Assembly (NCBI RefSeq): GCF_024171895.1
Contig: NZ_JAMTCQ010000014.1
Location: 62,001 to 126,000, forward strand
From: Prauserella halophila
GTDB taxonomy: Bacteria; Actinomycetota; Actinomycetes; Mycobacteriales; Pseudonocardiaceae
Reading direction: 5' to 3'
DNA: 64,000 bases
Part shown: in pieces, positions 34,320 through 44,774 of the stretch
Position numbering within the stretch: the first letter of the stretch is position 1
Layout of the letters: the number at the start of each line of letters is the position of its first letter
The notes under the pieces: generated by a model
The model's input: only the letters and a program-made list of their open reading frames with translations
Databases searched by the model: none
What the model was told of the DNA's origin: nothing
Program-made: the position numbers and the translations under genes

Positions 34320-34452
34320 CCGGCGACCGGCCGGCGGCCGACCGGCGACCGACCGGCAGCCGGCCGGAGGTCCGAGGCGGCCTGCCGAAACGGGGTCGTG
34401 CCGTGGCCGCCCGAACCGGAGCGCCCACGGGCAGCCTCGTAGGCTTTGCGGT

Positions 34453-35244
34453 GTGACCGACGCCGTGAACAACCCCGGTGACCCGGGCGAGAACGACTAC
34501 CCGTCCGAAGCGTTCCGTGGGCCGATCGTGCTGCGACGCGAGCAGAAGGCCGGCCCCGGCTCGACGACAGACCAGCGCCTGCTCGATTCCCGCGGGCCGA
34601 GCGACTGGGTGCACACCGACCCGTGGCGCGTGCTGCGGATCCAGGCGGAGTTCGTGGAGGGCTTCGGTGCGCTGGCCGAGGTGCCGCGTGCCGTGACCGT
34701 GTTCGGCTCGGCGCGCACGGAACGCGACTCGGCCGAGTGCGTCGCCGGTGCCGAGATCGGCGCGAAGCTGGCGCGATCCGGTTTCGCCGCGATCACCGGC
34801 GGCGGCCCCGGCGCGATGGAGGCCGTCAACCGTGGCGCGTCCGAGGCGGGCGGCCTGTCGATCGGGCTCGGCATCGAGCTGCCGTTCGAGCAGGGCCTGA
34901 ATCCGTGGGTCGACCTGGGCGTGAACTTCCGGTACTTCTTCGCCCGCAAGACGATGTTCATCAAGTACTCGCAGGCGTTCATCTGCCTGCCCGGTGGCTT
35001 CGGCACGCTGGACGAGCTGTTCGAGGCACTCACGCTCGTGCAGACCAAGAAGGTCACGAAGTTCCCGGTGGTGCTGTTCGGCAGCGAGTACTGGGGCGGG
35101 TTGTACAACTGGATCCGCGATACCGTGCTCACCGACGGCAAGATCGGCGCGTCCGACGCCGATCTGCTGTACCTCACCGACGACGTCGACGACGCGGTGG
35201 CGGTCGTTCAGGAGTCGTACCAGGCCTGGGAGGACACGCACTAG
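34453..35244 (+). CDS. LOG-family protein (long, TIGR00730-type)
   Basis: 263 residues. The Rossmann-like fold of the lysine-decarboxylase-like/LOG family shows VFGSARTERDS, AITGGGPGAMEAVNRGA and CLPGGFGTLDELFEALTLVQ, the last being the PGGxGTxxE site. Relatives cleave cytokinin or nucleoside 5'-monophosphates; the substrate here is unknown. An N-terminal region of about 75 residues is extra. GTG 34453 is 7 nt after TAGGCT, a leaderless-type start; the longer frame upstream crosses CCGGC repeats. The stop overlaps the next start by one base. Confidence 0.88.
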   Translation: MTDAVNNPGDPGENDYPSEAFRGPIVLRREQKAGPGSTTDQRLLDSRGPSDWVHTDPWRVLRIQAEFVEGFGALAEVPRAVTVFGSARTERDSAECVAGAEIGAKLARSGFAAITGGGPGAMEAVNRGASEAGGLSIGLGIELPFEQGLNPWVDLGVNFRYFFARKTMFIKYSQAFICLPGGFGTLDELFEALTLVQTKKVTKFPVVLFGSEYWGGLYNWIRDTVLTDGKIGASDADLLYLTDDVDDAVAVVQESYQAWEDTH

Positions 35245-35816
35245 TGCTGCGGCGGATCTGCGTTTTCTGCGGCTCGTCGGCCGGAGGCGACCCGGTGTAC
35301 ACCGAGGCGGCCGTCTCGCTGGGCAAACTGTTGGCAGGCCGGGGTTTCGACATCGTCTACGGCGGCGGCAACGTCGGCTTGATGGGCGCGGTGGCCGACG
35401 CGGCGCTCGAGGCGGGCGGCGAGGTCATCGGCGTGATCCCGGAGCATCTCGTGCGCGCCGAGGTGGCCCACCACGGCGTCACCGAGTTGAAGATCGTCGA
35501 GGACATGCACGAGCGGAAGGCCACGATGGCCTCGCTGGCGGACGCGTTCCTCGCGCTGCCCGGCGGCATCGGCACGCTCGAGGAGCTGTTCGAGATCTGG
35601 ACGTGGGCCCAGCTCGGCCTGCACGCCAAACCTCTCGGCATCGTCGACGTGGCCGGCTACTACGCCAAGCTCGGCGAATTCCTCGACCACATGGTTGATT
35701 CCGGGTTCCTGAACCTGCCGAGCCGGGAGCTGGTGCGGCTCGACTCCGATCCGGAGCGACTGCTCGAGGCGTTCGCGCAGCACGGTGATGTCGTCATCGA
35801 CAAGTGGGACGTGTAG
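35244..35816 (+). CDS. LOG-family cytokinin riboside 5'-monophosphate phosphoribohydrolase
   Basis: 190 residues, type-I LOG. Motifs: RICVFCGSSAGGDPVYTEAA, VYGGGNVGLMGAVADAAL, IPEHLVRAEVAHHG, and LPGGIGTLEELFEIWTWAQLG with the PGGxGTxxE active site. It releases the base from N6-modified AMP or similar nucleotides. GTG 35244 overlaps the stop of the preceding LOG gene by 1 nt (TAGTG), so both are probably translated from one message. Two LOG paralogues in tandem also occur near mycobacterial dapE. Confidence 0.92.
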   Translation: MLRRICVFCGSSAGGDPVYTEAAVSLGKLLAGRGFDIVYGGGNVGLMGAVADAALEAGGEVIGVIPEHLVRAEVAHHGVTELKIVEDMHERKATMASLADAFLALPGGIGTLEELFEIWTWAQLGLHAKPLGIVDVAGYYAKLGEFLDHMVDSGFLNLPSRELVRLDSDPERLLEAFAQHGDVVIDKWDV

Positions 35817-35906
35817 GGGCGAAACCACCGAAAGTCAGACGCGCGCAGGCGTGCGGCGCTCTACCGTTTCCTTCGGACACTGTTGTGCAGGCGAAGGGAA
35901 CGTCGA

Positions 35907-37319
35907 ATGCGCACTCGGATGCGGGGCCTGGCCACCGTGGCTGCGGTCGCCGGCCTGCTGGCGACGACGGTCGCTCCTGCGGCTGCGGTCGATTCTGCGG
36001 TCACGGTCGAACCTGTGGCTGCGGTCGAACCGGTGGCTGCGGTCGAACCTGCGGTCACGGCCGATTCTGCAGCCGATCCACTGGCCCTCGCCAACTTCGA
36101 GCTCCGCCCCAACAGCCTCGGCGGTGCTCTCGGTGACCGGGTGTCGCAGCTGGACGGTGAGCTGCCGAACGTCGGCGTCACGCGCCTGCTGGCCGATGCC
36201 AACCGTGCGGGTGCCGTGTCGTCGGGCGGGTGCAACGGTGCGGCCGCAGGCGACGGCATCGACGGCCTGGCCCGCAGCATCTGCTTCAACGACGGTGACG
36301 ACGACACGCGGCTGTGGTATCCGCAGGGTGTCAGCACGGTGGCCGATGCGCAGGACGACAAGCACTGGGGCGAGACCCAGCCGGTGCTCGTTTCCTGGTA
36401 CGACAGCAGCAAGAAGGACGGCGTCGACGACGGCCAGGACGATCTCGAGAAGGGCGTCCGGGTGTCGTTCGTCGACACCGACACCGGCAGGTACCGGCAC
36501 GTGCTGCTCGCCTACCCGAAGATCAACAGCTACGGCAATCCGACGTACGAGGCGGTGAAGACCTCGCAGACCGCCGACGGCACGTCGCTGCACGGCGGCG
36601 GCATCGTCTGGTACGGCAACTACCTCTACGTCGCCGACACCGACCGGGGTTTCCGCGTGTTCGACATGCGCCACATCTACGACCTCGCCGCTGCCGACAA
36701 CGGTACGACCGGCGATTCGGACCGCATCGGCCGCCGCTACGGCGTCTACTACGGACACGGCTACCGGTACGTCATGCCGCAGGTCGGCTCCTGGACCGTG
36801 ACCGCGGGCAAGGACGGCCGGTGCACGCCGTCGGCCGAGGCGATGAAGTTCTCGTACGCGGGTCTGGACCGCAGCGGCCTCGACCACGTGCTGGCGGGCG
36901 AGTACTGCAGCGGCGACGGCATCGGCAGGGTCGCGGCGTGGCCGATCGCCGACACCGTCGACTCCGACGGTGAGCTGATCATCGATCCCGACCATCGTTG
37001 GCAGGCCGATGCGGCGCACCTGCTGCCCGGCGGTTCCGGCGAGAAGCTGGCCGGCAACGTGCAGGGCGCATCCCGGTTCCACGGCCGGTGGTATCTGAGC
37101 CAGAGCGACGGCGACGTGCGCAACGGCGCATTGCACGTCACACCGGCCGTCGACCCCGCGACCGAGAAGCTGACCGCCGAGACGACGCACCGCGCGTCGA
37201 TCGGCCCGGAGGACCTGTCGCACTGGGAGGACGGCACCGGCGGGCGGAACCTCGGGCAGATGTGGACCGTCGCCGAGCACTACGGCAAACGCATGATCTA
37301 CGCGACCGACCCCGGCTGA
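35907..37319 (+). CDS. Secreted protein, beta-propeller-like, unknown function
   Basis: 470 residues with a clear signal peptide (MRTRMRGLATVAAVAGLLATTVAPAAA). After it comes a Val/Glu/Pro/Ala repeat encoded by 18-bp units (35980-36060), then a large domain with GGGIVWYGNYLYVADTDRGFRVFDMRHI, HGYRYVMPQVGSWTV and VQGASRFHGRWYLSQSDGD. Repeated Tyr-Val-Ala/Trp-Tyr-Leu strands suggest a beta-propeller, but no catalytic site is recognised. Four cysteines could form disulfides. ATG 35907 has GAAGGGAA upstream. Flanking genes give no clue to its job. Confidence 0.75.
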   Translation: MRTRMRGLATVAAVAGLLATTVAPAAAVDSAVTVEPVAAVEPVAAVEPAVTADSAADPLALANFELRPNSLGGALGDRVSQLDGELPNVGVTRLLADANRAGAVSSGGCNGAAAGDGIDGLARSICFNDGDDDTRLWYPQGVSTVADAQDDKHWGETQPVLVSWYDSSKKDGVDDGQDDLEKGVRVSFVDTDTGRYRHVLLAYPKINSYGNPTYEAVKTSQTADGTSLHGGGIVWYGNYLYVADTDRGFRVFDMRHIYDLAAADNGTTGDSDRIGRRYGVYYGHGYRYVMPQVGSWTVTAGKDGRCTPSAEAMKFSYAGLDRSGLDHVLAGEYCSGDGIGRVAAWPIADTVDSDGELIIDPDHRWQADAAHLLPGGSGEKLAGNVQGASRFHGRWYLSQSDGDVRNGALHVTPAVDPATEKLTAETTHRASIGPEDLSHWEDGTGGRNLGQMWTVAEHYGKRMIYATDPG

Positions 37320-37448
37320 CCTCGTCGCGGCTGACCTCGTCGCGACCGAGCGGCGCATCGCGTCGGGCAGGGCCGGCTCGCTGTGGGCCGGGCCGCGCCG
37401 AACCCGGCCCCGGCACCGGTCCCGGCGGACTGGTCCGGACGGACCGGA

Positions 37449-38123
37449 TCAGGCGGCGTCGCTCTCGGGGCGTTTGTGATAGGCGTCGACGTACTCCTGG
37501 CCCGAGAGCTCGAGGATCGAGTACATGATCTCGTCGGTGACGGCGCGCCGGATCGGCGGGGACGCGGCAAGGCCGTCGTAGCGGGTGAAGTCGAGCGGCT
37601 CGCCGAACCGCACCGTGACCTTCACCGGCCGCGGGATCTTCTTGTCGATCGGCAGCAGGTTCTCGGTGCCGGACAGGGCGACCGGTACGACCGGCGCGCG
37701 GGTCGCGAGCGTCAACGCGGCGACGCCGGTGTGCCCGCGGTGCAGCTTGCCGTCCAGCGATCGCGTGCCCTCCGGGTAGATACCGAACGCGCCGCCGGAA
37801 TCGAGCACCTTCTGTGCCGCGCCGAGCGCGGCGAGTCCGGCGGCGGCGTTGCCGCGTTCCACGGGGACGTATCCCAACGCCGACAGGAACGATGCGCGCA
37901 GCCGGTCCTTCGGGCTCGTGCCTTCGAAGTACTCGGCCTTGCCGAGGAACGCCACGGGACGTGGTGCGACGAACGGGATCACGGCCGTGTCGACGGCCGA
38001 ACGGTGGTTGGACGCGAAGATCACCGGACCGTCGAGCGGCACGTTCTCGGCGCCGTAGACGTCCGGTCGCCACAACGTCCTGGCCAGAGGGGCGACTCCG
38101 CGGCGGATCAGCAGGTGCAGCAC
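37449..38123 (-). CDS. 1-acyl-sn-glycerol-3-phosphate acyltransferase (PlsC-like)
   Basis: 224 residues. It acylates lysophosphatidic acid or a related glycerolipid at the membrane. Motif I NHRSAVD (HX4D), motif II around KAEYFEG, motif III YPEGTRS and the later VPVALSG are all present. I start at GTG 38123 (MLHLLIRRGVAPLAR), with GATGCT 6 nt upstream as a possible leaderless -10; the frame to 38192 would collide with the divergent gene's promoter. The 129-bp region beyond its stop holds GGCTGACCTCGTCGC in two copies and no gene. Confidence 0.88.
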   Translation of the reverse strand: MLHLLIRRGVAPLARTLWRPDVYGAENVPLDGPVIFASNHRSAVDTAVIPFVAPRPVAFLGKAEYFEGTSPKDRLRASFLSALGYVPVERGNAAAGLAALGAAQKVLDSGGAFGIYPEGTRSLDGKLHRGHTGVAALTLATRAPVVPVALSGTENLLPIDKKIPRPVKVTVRFGEPLDFTRYDGLAASPPIRRAVTDEIMYSILELSGQEYVDAYHKRPESDAA

Positions 38124-38201
38124 CCCTCCAGCATCGCACGACGCGGCAAGACGATGGTGAGGTCCGCGCGATCGACGCGGCGACTGTGCCACGATCGACC
38201 C

Positions 38202-38642
38202 GTGACCACCGCGCTCATCTACCTGCTCGTCATGCTGCTTGTGGCGGCGGTCGTGTTCCTGCTCTCGGCGCTCGTGTTCGGCCGTGGCGAGGAACTCGCG
38301 CCGTTGGCACCGGGCGGTTCGCCGACGAGGCTGCCCGCCGGGGACCTCGCGGGTGACGACGTGACGGCGGTGAAGTTCCAGCTCACGGCCCGTGGCTATA
38401 AGATGTCCGAGGTGGACTGGGTGATCGCACGGCTCGGCGGTGAGATCGACGGCCTGCGCGCGCGGATCGCCGAACTGGAGACCGAACTCGACGCGCGGTC
38501 CGCACGCACCGGGCAGGCCGCGGGCGTGGGACCGGGCGTGGGACAGAGCGCCGGGGCGGAGCAGAGTACCGGGGCGGAGCAGGCCATCGGTGCGGAGCAG
38601 GCCACCGGTGCGGAGCCGCGCACGGACAGGGGGTCGCAGTGA
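38202..38642 (+). CDS. DivIVA-domain membrane protein
   Basis: 146 residues: an N-terminal transmembrane helix (LIYLLVMLLVAAVVFLLSALVFG), a DivIVA-like segment (FQLTARGYKMSEVDWVIARLGGEIDGLRARIAELETEL) with coiled-coil character, and an Ala/Glu/Gln-rich tail from 18-bp repeats (about 38535-38625). It resembles the mycobacterial protein encoded just upstream of tagA. A role in polar growth or septum placement is only suggested by the domain. The stop overlaps the tag GTG by 4 nt. GTG 38202 lacks a ribosome site. Confidence 0.82.
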   Translation: MTTALIYLLVMLLVAAVVFLLSALVFGRGEELAPLAPGGSPTRLPAGDLAGDDVTAVKFQLTARGYKMSEVDWVIARLGGEIDGLRARIAELETELDARSARTGQAAGVGPGVGQSAGAEQSTGAEQAIGAEQATGAEPRTDRGSQ

Positions 38643-39238
38643 GCACGGACGGGGCCGGGGAGATCGTGGCCGGTGGCGAGGGGCTGACCGGACCGGACGG
38701 GGTGGTCCGCTGTTCGTGGGGCAACACCGCCCCCGATTACGCCGAGTACCACGACACCGAATGGGGCGTCCCGCTGCGCGGCGAGACGGCGCTGTTCGAA
38801 CGGCTGTCGCTCGAGGCGTTCCAGTCCGGCCTGTCGTGGCTGACGATCCTGCGCAAACGGGAGGCGTTCCGCAGCGCGTTCGCCGGGTTCGAGCCGCGGG
38901 CCGTCGCGGCGTTCACCGATGACGACGTGGCGCGGCTGCTCGCCGACGCCCGCATCGTCCGCAACCGCGCGAAGGTCCGGGCCACGATCGGTAACGCTCG
39001 CGCGATCGCCGAGCTGGACACCCCGCTGGACGAGCTGCTGTGGTCGTTCGCCCCGGACCGGCACGACCGCCCGGCGACGATGGCCGACGTGCCCGCGGTG
39101 ACGCCCGAGTCCACGGCGATGGCCAAGACACTGAAGAAGCGCGGATTCACGTTCGTCGGGCCGACGACCTGCTACGCGATGATGCAGGCCACCGGCATGG
39201 TCGACGACCACGTCGCGGGCTGTCACCGCGTCGGGTGA
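38639..39238 (+). CDS. tag: DNA-3-methyladenine glycosylase I
   Basis: 199 residues, the Tag family, which removes 3-methyladenine from DNA. VRCSWGNTAPDYAEYHDTEWGVP contains the first zinc-binding Cys and His; LFERLSLEAFQSGLSWLTILRKREAFR holds the catalytic Glu region; GPTTCYAMMQATGMVDDHVAGCHR supplies the remaining His and Cys zinc ligands. GTG 38639 overlaps the end of the DivIVA-like gene. The order matches mycobacterial Rv1209-tagA. Confidence 0.93.
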   Translation: MSTDGAGEIVAGGEGLTGPDGVVRCSWGNTAPDYAEYHDTEWGVPLRGETALFERLSLEAFQSGLSWLTILRKREAFRSAFAGFEPRAVAAFTDDDVARLLADARIVRNRAKVRATIGNARAIAELDTPLDELLWSFAPDRHDRPATMADVPAVTPESTAMAKTLKKRGFTFVGPTTCYAMMQATGMVDDHVAGCHRVG

Positions 39239-39299
39239 CCGGCGGCCCGCACCGCCGACGGACGTGACCGGTGCGCGTCCCCGGTGTAGACCGGGGACG

Positions 39300-39359
39300 C
39301 GCAACACGGCCCCTGGAATCCGCAACACGGCCCCTGGAATCCGCAACACGGCCCCTGGC
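39300..39359 (-). repeat. 21-bp CGTGT repeats (three units) beside the echA stop
   Basis: Plus-strand units CGCAACACGG-CCCCTGGAATC at 39300, 39321 and 39342 are nearly identical. Read on the minus strand they follow the enoyl-CoA hydratase stop codon after 10 bp. Confidence 0.9.
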
Positions 39360-39369
39360 GCTGCCGGTA

Positions 39370-40170
39370 CTACTTGCCGGTGAAGACCGGCTTGCGCTTG
39401 TTGACGAACGCGTCGACCGCCTCGGTGTGGTCGGCGGTGCCGCCGAGCACGGTCTGCGCCGCGTCCTCGGCGGCCAGCGCGTCGGCGAGCGTGCCCTCGG
39501 CGGCCGTTGCGAGAGTCGACTTGATCTTGGCGTAGGCGACCGTCGGGCCGGCTGCCAGTTTCAGGGCGGCCTCGTGGACCCGGGCGGCCAGCTCGTCGTC
39601 GGCCACGACCTCGCCGACCAGGCCGATGCGCAACGCCTCCGTGGCGTCGACCGTGCGCGCGAGCATCATCAGTTCCATCGCGCGCCCGTACCCGACGAGG
39701 CGCTGCAGCGTCCACGAGGCGCCGCTGTCGGGGCCGAGTCCGACGTTCGCGAACGCCATCAGGAAGTTCGCCGACCCCGCGACGATCCGCAGATCCGACG
39801 CGTACGCCAGCGCTGCACCCGCACCGGCGGCGGGCCCGTTCACCCCGGCGATCACGGGCTTGGCCATGCCGGTGATCGCCTCGATGATCGGGGTGTAGTG
39901 GTCGGCGACCGTGCGCAGCGGTGCGTCGTCGCCCGACTGCAGCAGGCCGACGTGTTCCTTCAGGTCCTGGCCTGCGCAGAACGCCTTGCCCGCCCCGGTG
40001 AGTACGACGGCCCGTACCCCGTCGTCGGCCGCTGCCTCGCGCAGCGCGGTCAGCAGGCGCTCCTTCAGCTCGACCGTCAGCGCGTTGTAGGCCTCGGGGC
40101 GGTTGAGCGTCAGCGTCCGCACACCGGGGTCGCCACTGTCGGTCACCTGCAGGACGTCGTCTGTCGTCAC
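39370..40170 (-). CDS. Enoyl-CoA hydratase/isomerase family protein
   Basis: 266 residues, crotonase fold. RPEAYNALTVELKERLL, GKAFCAGQDLKEHVG (oxyanion-hole Gly) and PAAGAGAALAYASDLRIV are present; the second active-site loop reads VGLGPDSGASWTLQRLVG, with Asp instead of the two-Glu hydratase arrangement, as in PaaG-type isomerases. It may therefore act as an isomerase in phenylacetate-type or fatty-acid catabolism; the substrate is not known. GTG 40170 has GGAGG upstream. Confidence 0.9.
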   Translation of the reverse strand: MTTDDVLQVTDSGDPGVRTLTLNRPEAYNALTVELKERLLTALREAAADDGVRAVVLTGAGKAFCAGQDLKEHVGLLQSGDDAPLRTVADHYTPIIEAITGMAKPVIAGVNGPAAGAGAALAYASDLRIVAGSANFLMAFANVGLGPDSGASWTLQRLVGYGRAMELMMLARTVDATEALRIGLVGEVVADDELAARVHEAALKLAAGPTVAYAKIKSTLATAAEGTLADALAAEDAAQTVLGGTADHTEAVDAFVNKRKPVFTGK

Positions 40171-40369
40171 GGGAAAGCCCTCCGAATCGTTGTCTCGGCC
40201 GCGAGTCTGTCAGTCCTGTGAAGCGCATACCAGCGCCTATGCTCCGGGGCTAAGATCGGTCCGGCGTTCGCCGCCAACTGCTGATGGGGGACAATGGTGG
40301 TGAGGTGCTTGACCCGGAGCATGACGCGAACGCGAGCCGGGTGCTGGCTGAAGATGGAGGGAGCACGCT

Positions 40370-40537
40370 ATGGCGGCCATGAAGCCCCGGACCGGAGATG
40401 GTCCCCTCGAGGTTGCTAAGGAGGGACGGGGCCTCGTGATGCGTGTACCGCTGGAAGGCGGCGGGCGCCTCGTCGTCGAGCTGACGGCCGAGGAGGCCAA
40501 GGACCTCGGCGCCGCCCTTCAGGAGGCCACGAGCTAG
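40370..40537 (+). CDS. DUF3117 small protein
   Basis: 55 residues (starts MAAMKPRTGDGPLEVAKEGR, ends AALQEATS), a small, highly conserved actinobacterial family of unknown function. It corresponds to mycobacterial Rv1211, which also follows tagA. ATG 40370 has GGAGG eight bases upstream. The 200-bp region before it contains TAAGAT at 40251-40256 and GACAAT near 40290, either of which could be a -10 element, giving a leader of 75-110 nt. The amphipathic beta-strand/helix pattern suggests a compact cytoplasmic domain. Confidence 0.9.
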   Translation: MAAMKPRTGDGPLEVAKEGRGLVMRVPLEGGGRLVVELTAEEAKDLGAALQEATS

Positions 40538-40619
40538 TCAACCGTCCCCGTTGTCCCCACTGCCGGTCGGGCGGACGAGCCCGGCCGGCCGATCTTCTTG
40601 TGCCTGGAGGGTCCCACAC

Positions 40620-42262
<1,643 letters not shown>

Positions 42263-42266
<4 letters not shown>

Positions 42267-42318
42267 GGAGCTGTCACTGAGGAGCTGTCGCTGAGGAGCT
42301 GTCGCTGAGGAGCTGTCG
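42263..42318. repeat. Four 14-bp tandem repeats beginning in the aminopeptidase stop codon
   Basis: CTGAGGAGCTGTC(A/G) at 42263, 42277, 42291 and 42305. The first copy contains the TGA stop of the aminopeptidase gene. The unit is not a codon multiple, as expected outside coding sequence. The remaining 70 bp to the LysR stop show looser TACTG/ACCGGGCGG repeats. Confidence 0.9.
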
Positions 42319-42388
42319 CTGAGCGGCAATTACCGGGCGGCTACTTGCCGCTACGGCTGTTACTGAGGGGCTACTGCCGAGCGGGCTA

Positions 42389-43348
42389 TTACCGGGCGGA
42401 TCCCGTGCCCGTGCCGTCTGCCGAGGTGGGTGCGGGCGGGAGCGGCGCGCGGGCGCGTACGTGATCGCGGAACGCGGCCACCGCGGGCGGCAACGGCCGG
42501 TCGCCGTGCCAGGAGAATCCGACGGTCCTGCTCACCCGCGGGCGCAGCGGCACCTCGACGACGCCCGCAGGCGTGCCGGGCTCGAACTTCGGCAGCAGCG
42601 CCACGCCCATACCCGCTGCGACCAGGCCGCGCACCGTCTCCGACTCCTGGCCTTCGAACGCCACCACCGGGGCGAATCCCGCCTGCGCGCACAGGTCATC
42701 GGTGATCTGCCGTAGGCCGTAGCCGTGCTCGAGCATCACGAACACCTCGCGTTCGAGTTCACCGAGGCGGACGTGCGCGTTGCCGGCGAGCCGGTGACCC
42801 TGCGGTACGGCGACGAAGAGCTCCTGCTCGGTCAGCGGCAGCGAGCCGAGGCCGGGCCCGTCGGCGACCGGCGCGACGAGCGCGAGGTCGAGCTCGCCGG
42901 AGCCGAGCCTGCCGACGATGTCCTGCCGCGATCCCTGGACCAGCGTGAACCGGATGTGCGGCCGGTCGCGGCGGAATTCGCTCAGCAGACCGGGTACGAG
43001 CGATCGGCCGAGCAGGTGCAGAAAGCCGAGCGCGATGTGCCCGCGTTCGGGGTCGACCTCCTCGCGCAGCCTGCGCACGCCGTGGGCCAGTTCGGCCTGC
43101 GCGCGTTCGGCGGCGTCGGCGAGCAGCACGCCCGCGCGGGTGAGGCGGATGCCGCGGCCGTCCGGTTCGGTCACCGGGGTGCCCAGCAGGTCCGTCAGCG
43201 TGGCCAGCCTCCTGCTCGCCGTGGGTTGCGGCACGCCCAGTTCGGCGGCCGCGCGGGTGAGGTTTCCGGTGACCTTGAGCACCCGCAGCAGCGCCACGTG
43301 CGGTGCCAGCTCCGCGGTGACCCGCAGATCCTCGTACTCATCCATCAT
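42389..43348 (-). CDS. LysR-family transcriptional regulator
   Basis: 319 residues. The N-terminal helix-turn-helix (LRVLKVTGNLTRAAAELGVPQPTASRRLATLTDLLGTPV) and a periplasmic-binding-like effector domain (HIALGFLHLLGRSLVPGLL, LVAPVADGPGLGSLPL) are complete. It probably controls the divergent MFS exporter gene and itself. ATG 43348 has no ribosome site; GATAAT lies 7 nt upstream (43356-43361 on +), indicating a leaderless transcript whose -10 overlaps the palindrome AATCGATT. Confidence 0.92.
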   Translation of the reverse strand: MMDEYEDLRVTAELAPHVALLRVLKVTGNLTRAAAELGVPQPTASRRLATLTDLLGTPVTEPDGRGIRLTRAGVLLADAAERAQAELAHGVRRLREEVDPERGHIALGFLHLLGRSLVPGLLSEFRRDRPHIRFTLVQGSRQDIVGRLGSGELDLALVAPVADGPGLGSLPLTEQELFVAVPQGHRLAGNAHVRLGELEREVFVMLEHGYGLRQITDDLCAQAGFAPVVAFEGQESETVRGLVAAGMGVALLPKFEPGTPAGVVEVPLRPRVSRTVGFSWHGDRPLPPAVAAFRDHVRARAPLPPAPTSADGTGTGSAR

Positions 43349-43413
43349 TGAATCGATTATCCATCAGTTCTGCATTAGACGTATCGGTCTGTGGATTCTT
43401 AGCGTCGGAAACC
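43349..43413. promoter_or_regulatory. Divergent LysR/MFS control region
   Basis: 65 bp with the palindrome AATCGATT (43351-43358) overlapping the presumed lysR -10 (GATAAT on minus). This is a suitable LysR autoregulatory site; the MFS gene start has only a weak GGAA before it. A T-N11-A box cannot be assigned with certainty. Confidence 0.45.
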
Positions 43414-44619
43414 ATGTCCGTTCGTTCGTCCGAGCCGGTCGGATCCGTGCCGGTGGCCGCCGCTGCTGCGGTCCCGGTCCGTCGCGTGAGGCTGGCGGTG
43501 ACCACGGCCGGGCTGTGTTCGTTCGCGCTGCTGTACGCGCCGCAGCCGCTGTTGCCCCAGCTCGCCGAGCACTACGCGCTCGATCCGGGTGGTGCGTCGC
43601 TGGCGATCAGCGTGGCGACCGGCGCTCTGGCCGTCGCCGTGCTGCCCCTGGCCGTGCTGTCGGAGATCGTCGGGCGCAAACCCGTGATCGTCGCGTCGGT
43701 GCTGGCCTCGGCCGTACTGGGACTGCTGCTGCCGCTCGCGCCGTCGTTCGAGGCGCTGCTGCTGATGCGCGGGGTGCAGGGCGTGGCCATCGCCGGATTC
43801 CCGGGGGTGGCGGCCGCCTATCTGGCCGAACGCCTCGGCGCCGCAGGCGTGGCCGGTGCCGTCGGGGCGATGATCGCGGGAAACACGCTCGGCGGGCTGT
43901 CCGGACGGCTCAGCGTCGGCTTCACCACGGACGCGCTCGGCTGGAACGGGGCGCTGGCCGTCGTCGGCGGGATCGGCCTGGTGTGTGCGCTGATCACCGC
44001 GGCGACCCTGCCCGGCCTGCCGGCCCGCACCGCGCGTCCGACGTTCGCCGACGTGGGACGCGGACTCGTCGCAGCGGCCTCGGACCGCGTGCTGCTCGCC
44101 CAGTACGTCGTCGCCACGGTCGCGATGGGCTCGTTCGTCGCGCTGTACAACGTCGCCGGATTCCGGCTCACCGGTGATCTCGGTCTGCACCCGGCGGCCG
44201 CCTCGCTGGTGTTCCTGGCCTACGCGGGTGGGGCGGTCGCCTCGAGCAGGGCGGGACGGCTGGTGGCGCGATTCGGGCGCGTGCCGTCGGCGTGCGCGGG
44301 GCTGATGCTGACGATCGCCGGCGCAGTACTGACACTGCCGGATTCGGTTCCGCTGGTGGCTGCCGGCTTCGTGGTGCTCACGCTGGGATTCTTCACCGCG
44401 CACTCGGTCGCGGGCGGGTGGGCCGCCGCCGAGGCACCGGCGGCGGGCCGTGGGCAGGCGGGCGGGCTCTACAACGCCTGCTACTACCTCGGCAGCAGTG
44501 CCGGGGGAGCGGCGGGCGCCGCGCTGTACGGCCACGCCGGCTGGGGCGGCCTCGTGGCGGCGGTCGCGGGCTGGCTCACCGTCGGGATCCTGGCCGTCCT
44601 GTCCGTACGGCGACGCTGA
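43414..44619 (+). CDS. MFS transporter, YnfM-like
   Basis: 401 residues with about 12 hydrophobic helices. LYAPQPLLPQLAEHYAL at the first loop and the inter-helix motif VLSEIVGRKPVIV are typical of drug/arabinose-efflux MFS proteins related to YnfM. ATG 43414 is preferred to the frame start at 43348, which overlaps lysR. Its divergent LysR neighbour probably regulates it. Substrate unknown; export of a toxic compound is likely from the family. Confidence 0.88.
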   Translation: MSVRSSEPVGSVPVAAAAAVPVRRVRLAVTTAGLCSFALLYAPQPLLPQLAEHYALDPGGASLAISVATGALAVAVLPLAVLSEIVGRKPVIVASVLASAVLGLLLPLAPSFEALLLMRGVQGVAIAGFPGVAAAYLAERLGAAGVAGAVGAMIAGNTLGGLSGRLSVGFTTDALGWNGALAVVGGIGLVCALITAATLPGLPARTARPTFADVGRGLVAAASDRVLLAQYVVATVAMGSFVALYNVAGFRLTGDLGLHPAAASLVFLAYAGGAVASSRAGRLVARFGRVPSACAGLMLTIAGAVLTLPDSVPLVAAGFVVLTLGFFTAHSVAGGWAAAEAPAAGRGQAGGLYNACYYLGSSAGGAAGAALYGHAGWGGLVAAVAGWLTVGILAVLSVRRR

Positions 44620-44732
44620 CCGAGACGCCCGTACCCCGGTGTCCTCGGGGCAGGTATCGAGCCGGCGGGTGGGCCGGGCCGGCACGGTGCGACTGCGGTG
44701 TGGGCGTGAGGGGAAGATCTGGGGCGTCGAAC

Positions 44733-44755
44733 GCCCCGAAGGTGCCCTTGAGGGC
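44733..44755 (+). repeat. Palindromic GCCCCGAAGG...CCCTTGAGGGC element
   Basis: Third locus of the 23-bp dyad, between the convergent MFS and methyltransferase genes; it is preceded by a small GGGGCGTCGAACGCCCC hairpin at 44721-44737. Here it could act as a terminator. Confidence 0.65.
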
Positions 44756-44774
44756 ACGCACGCGGCGGCACGCG

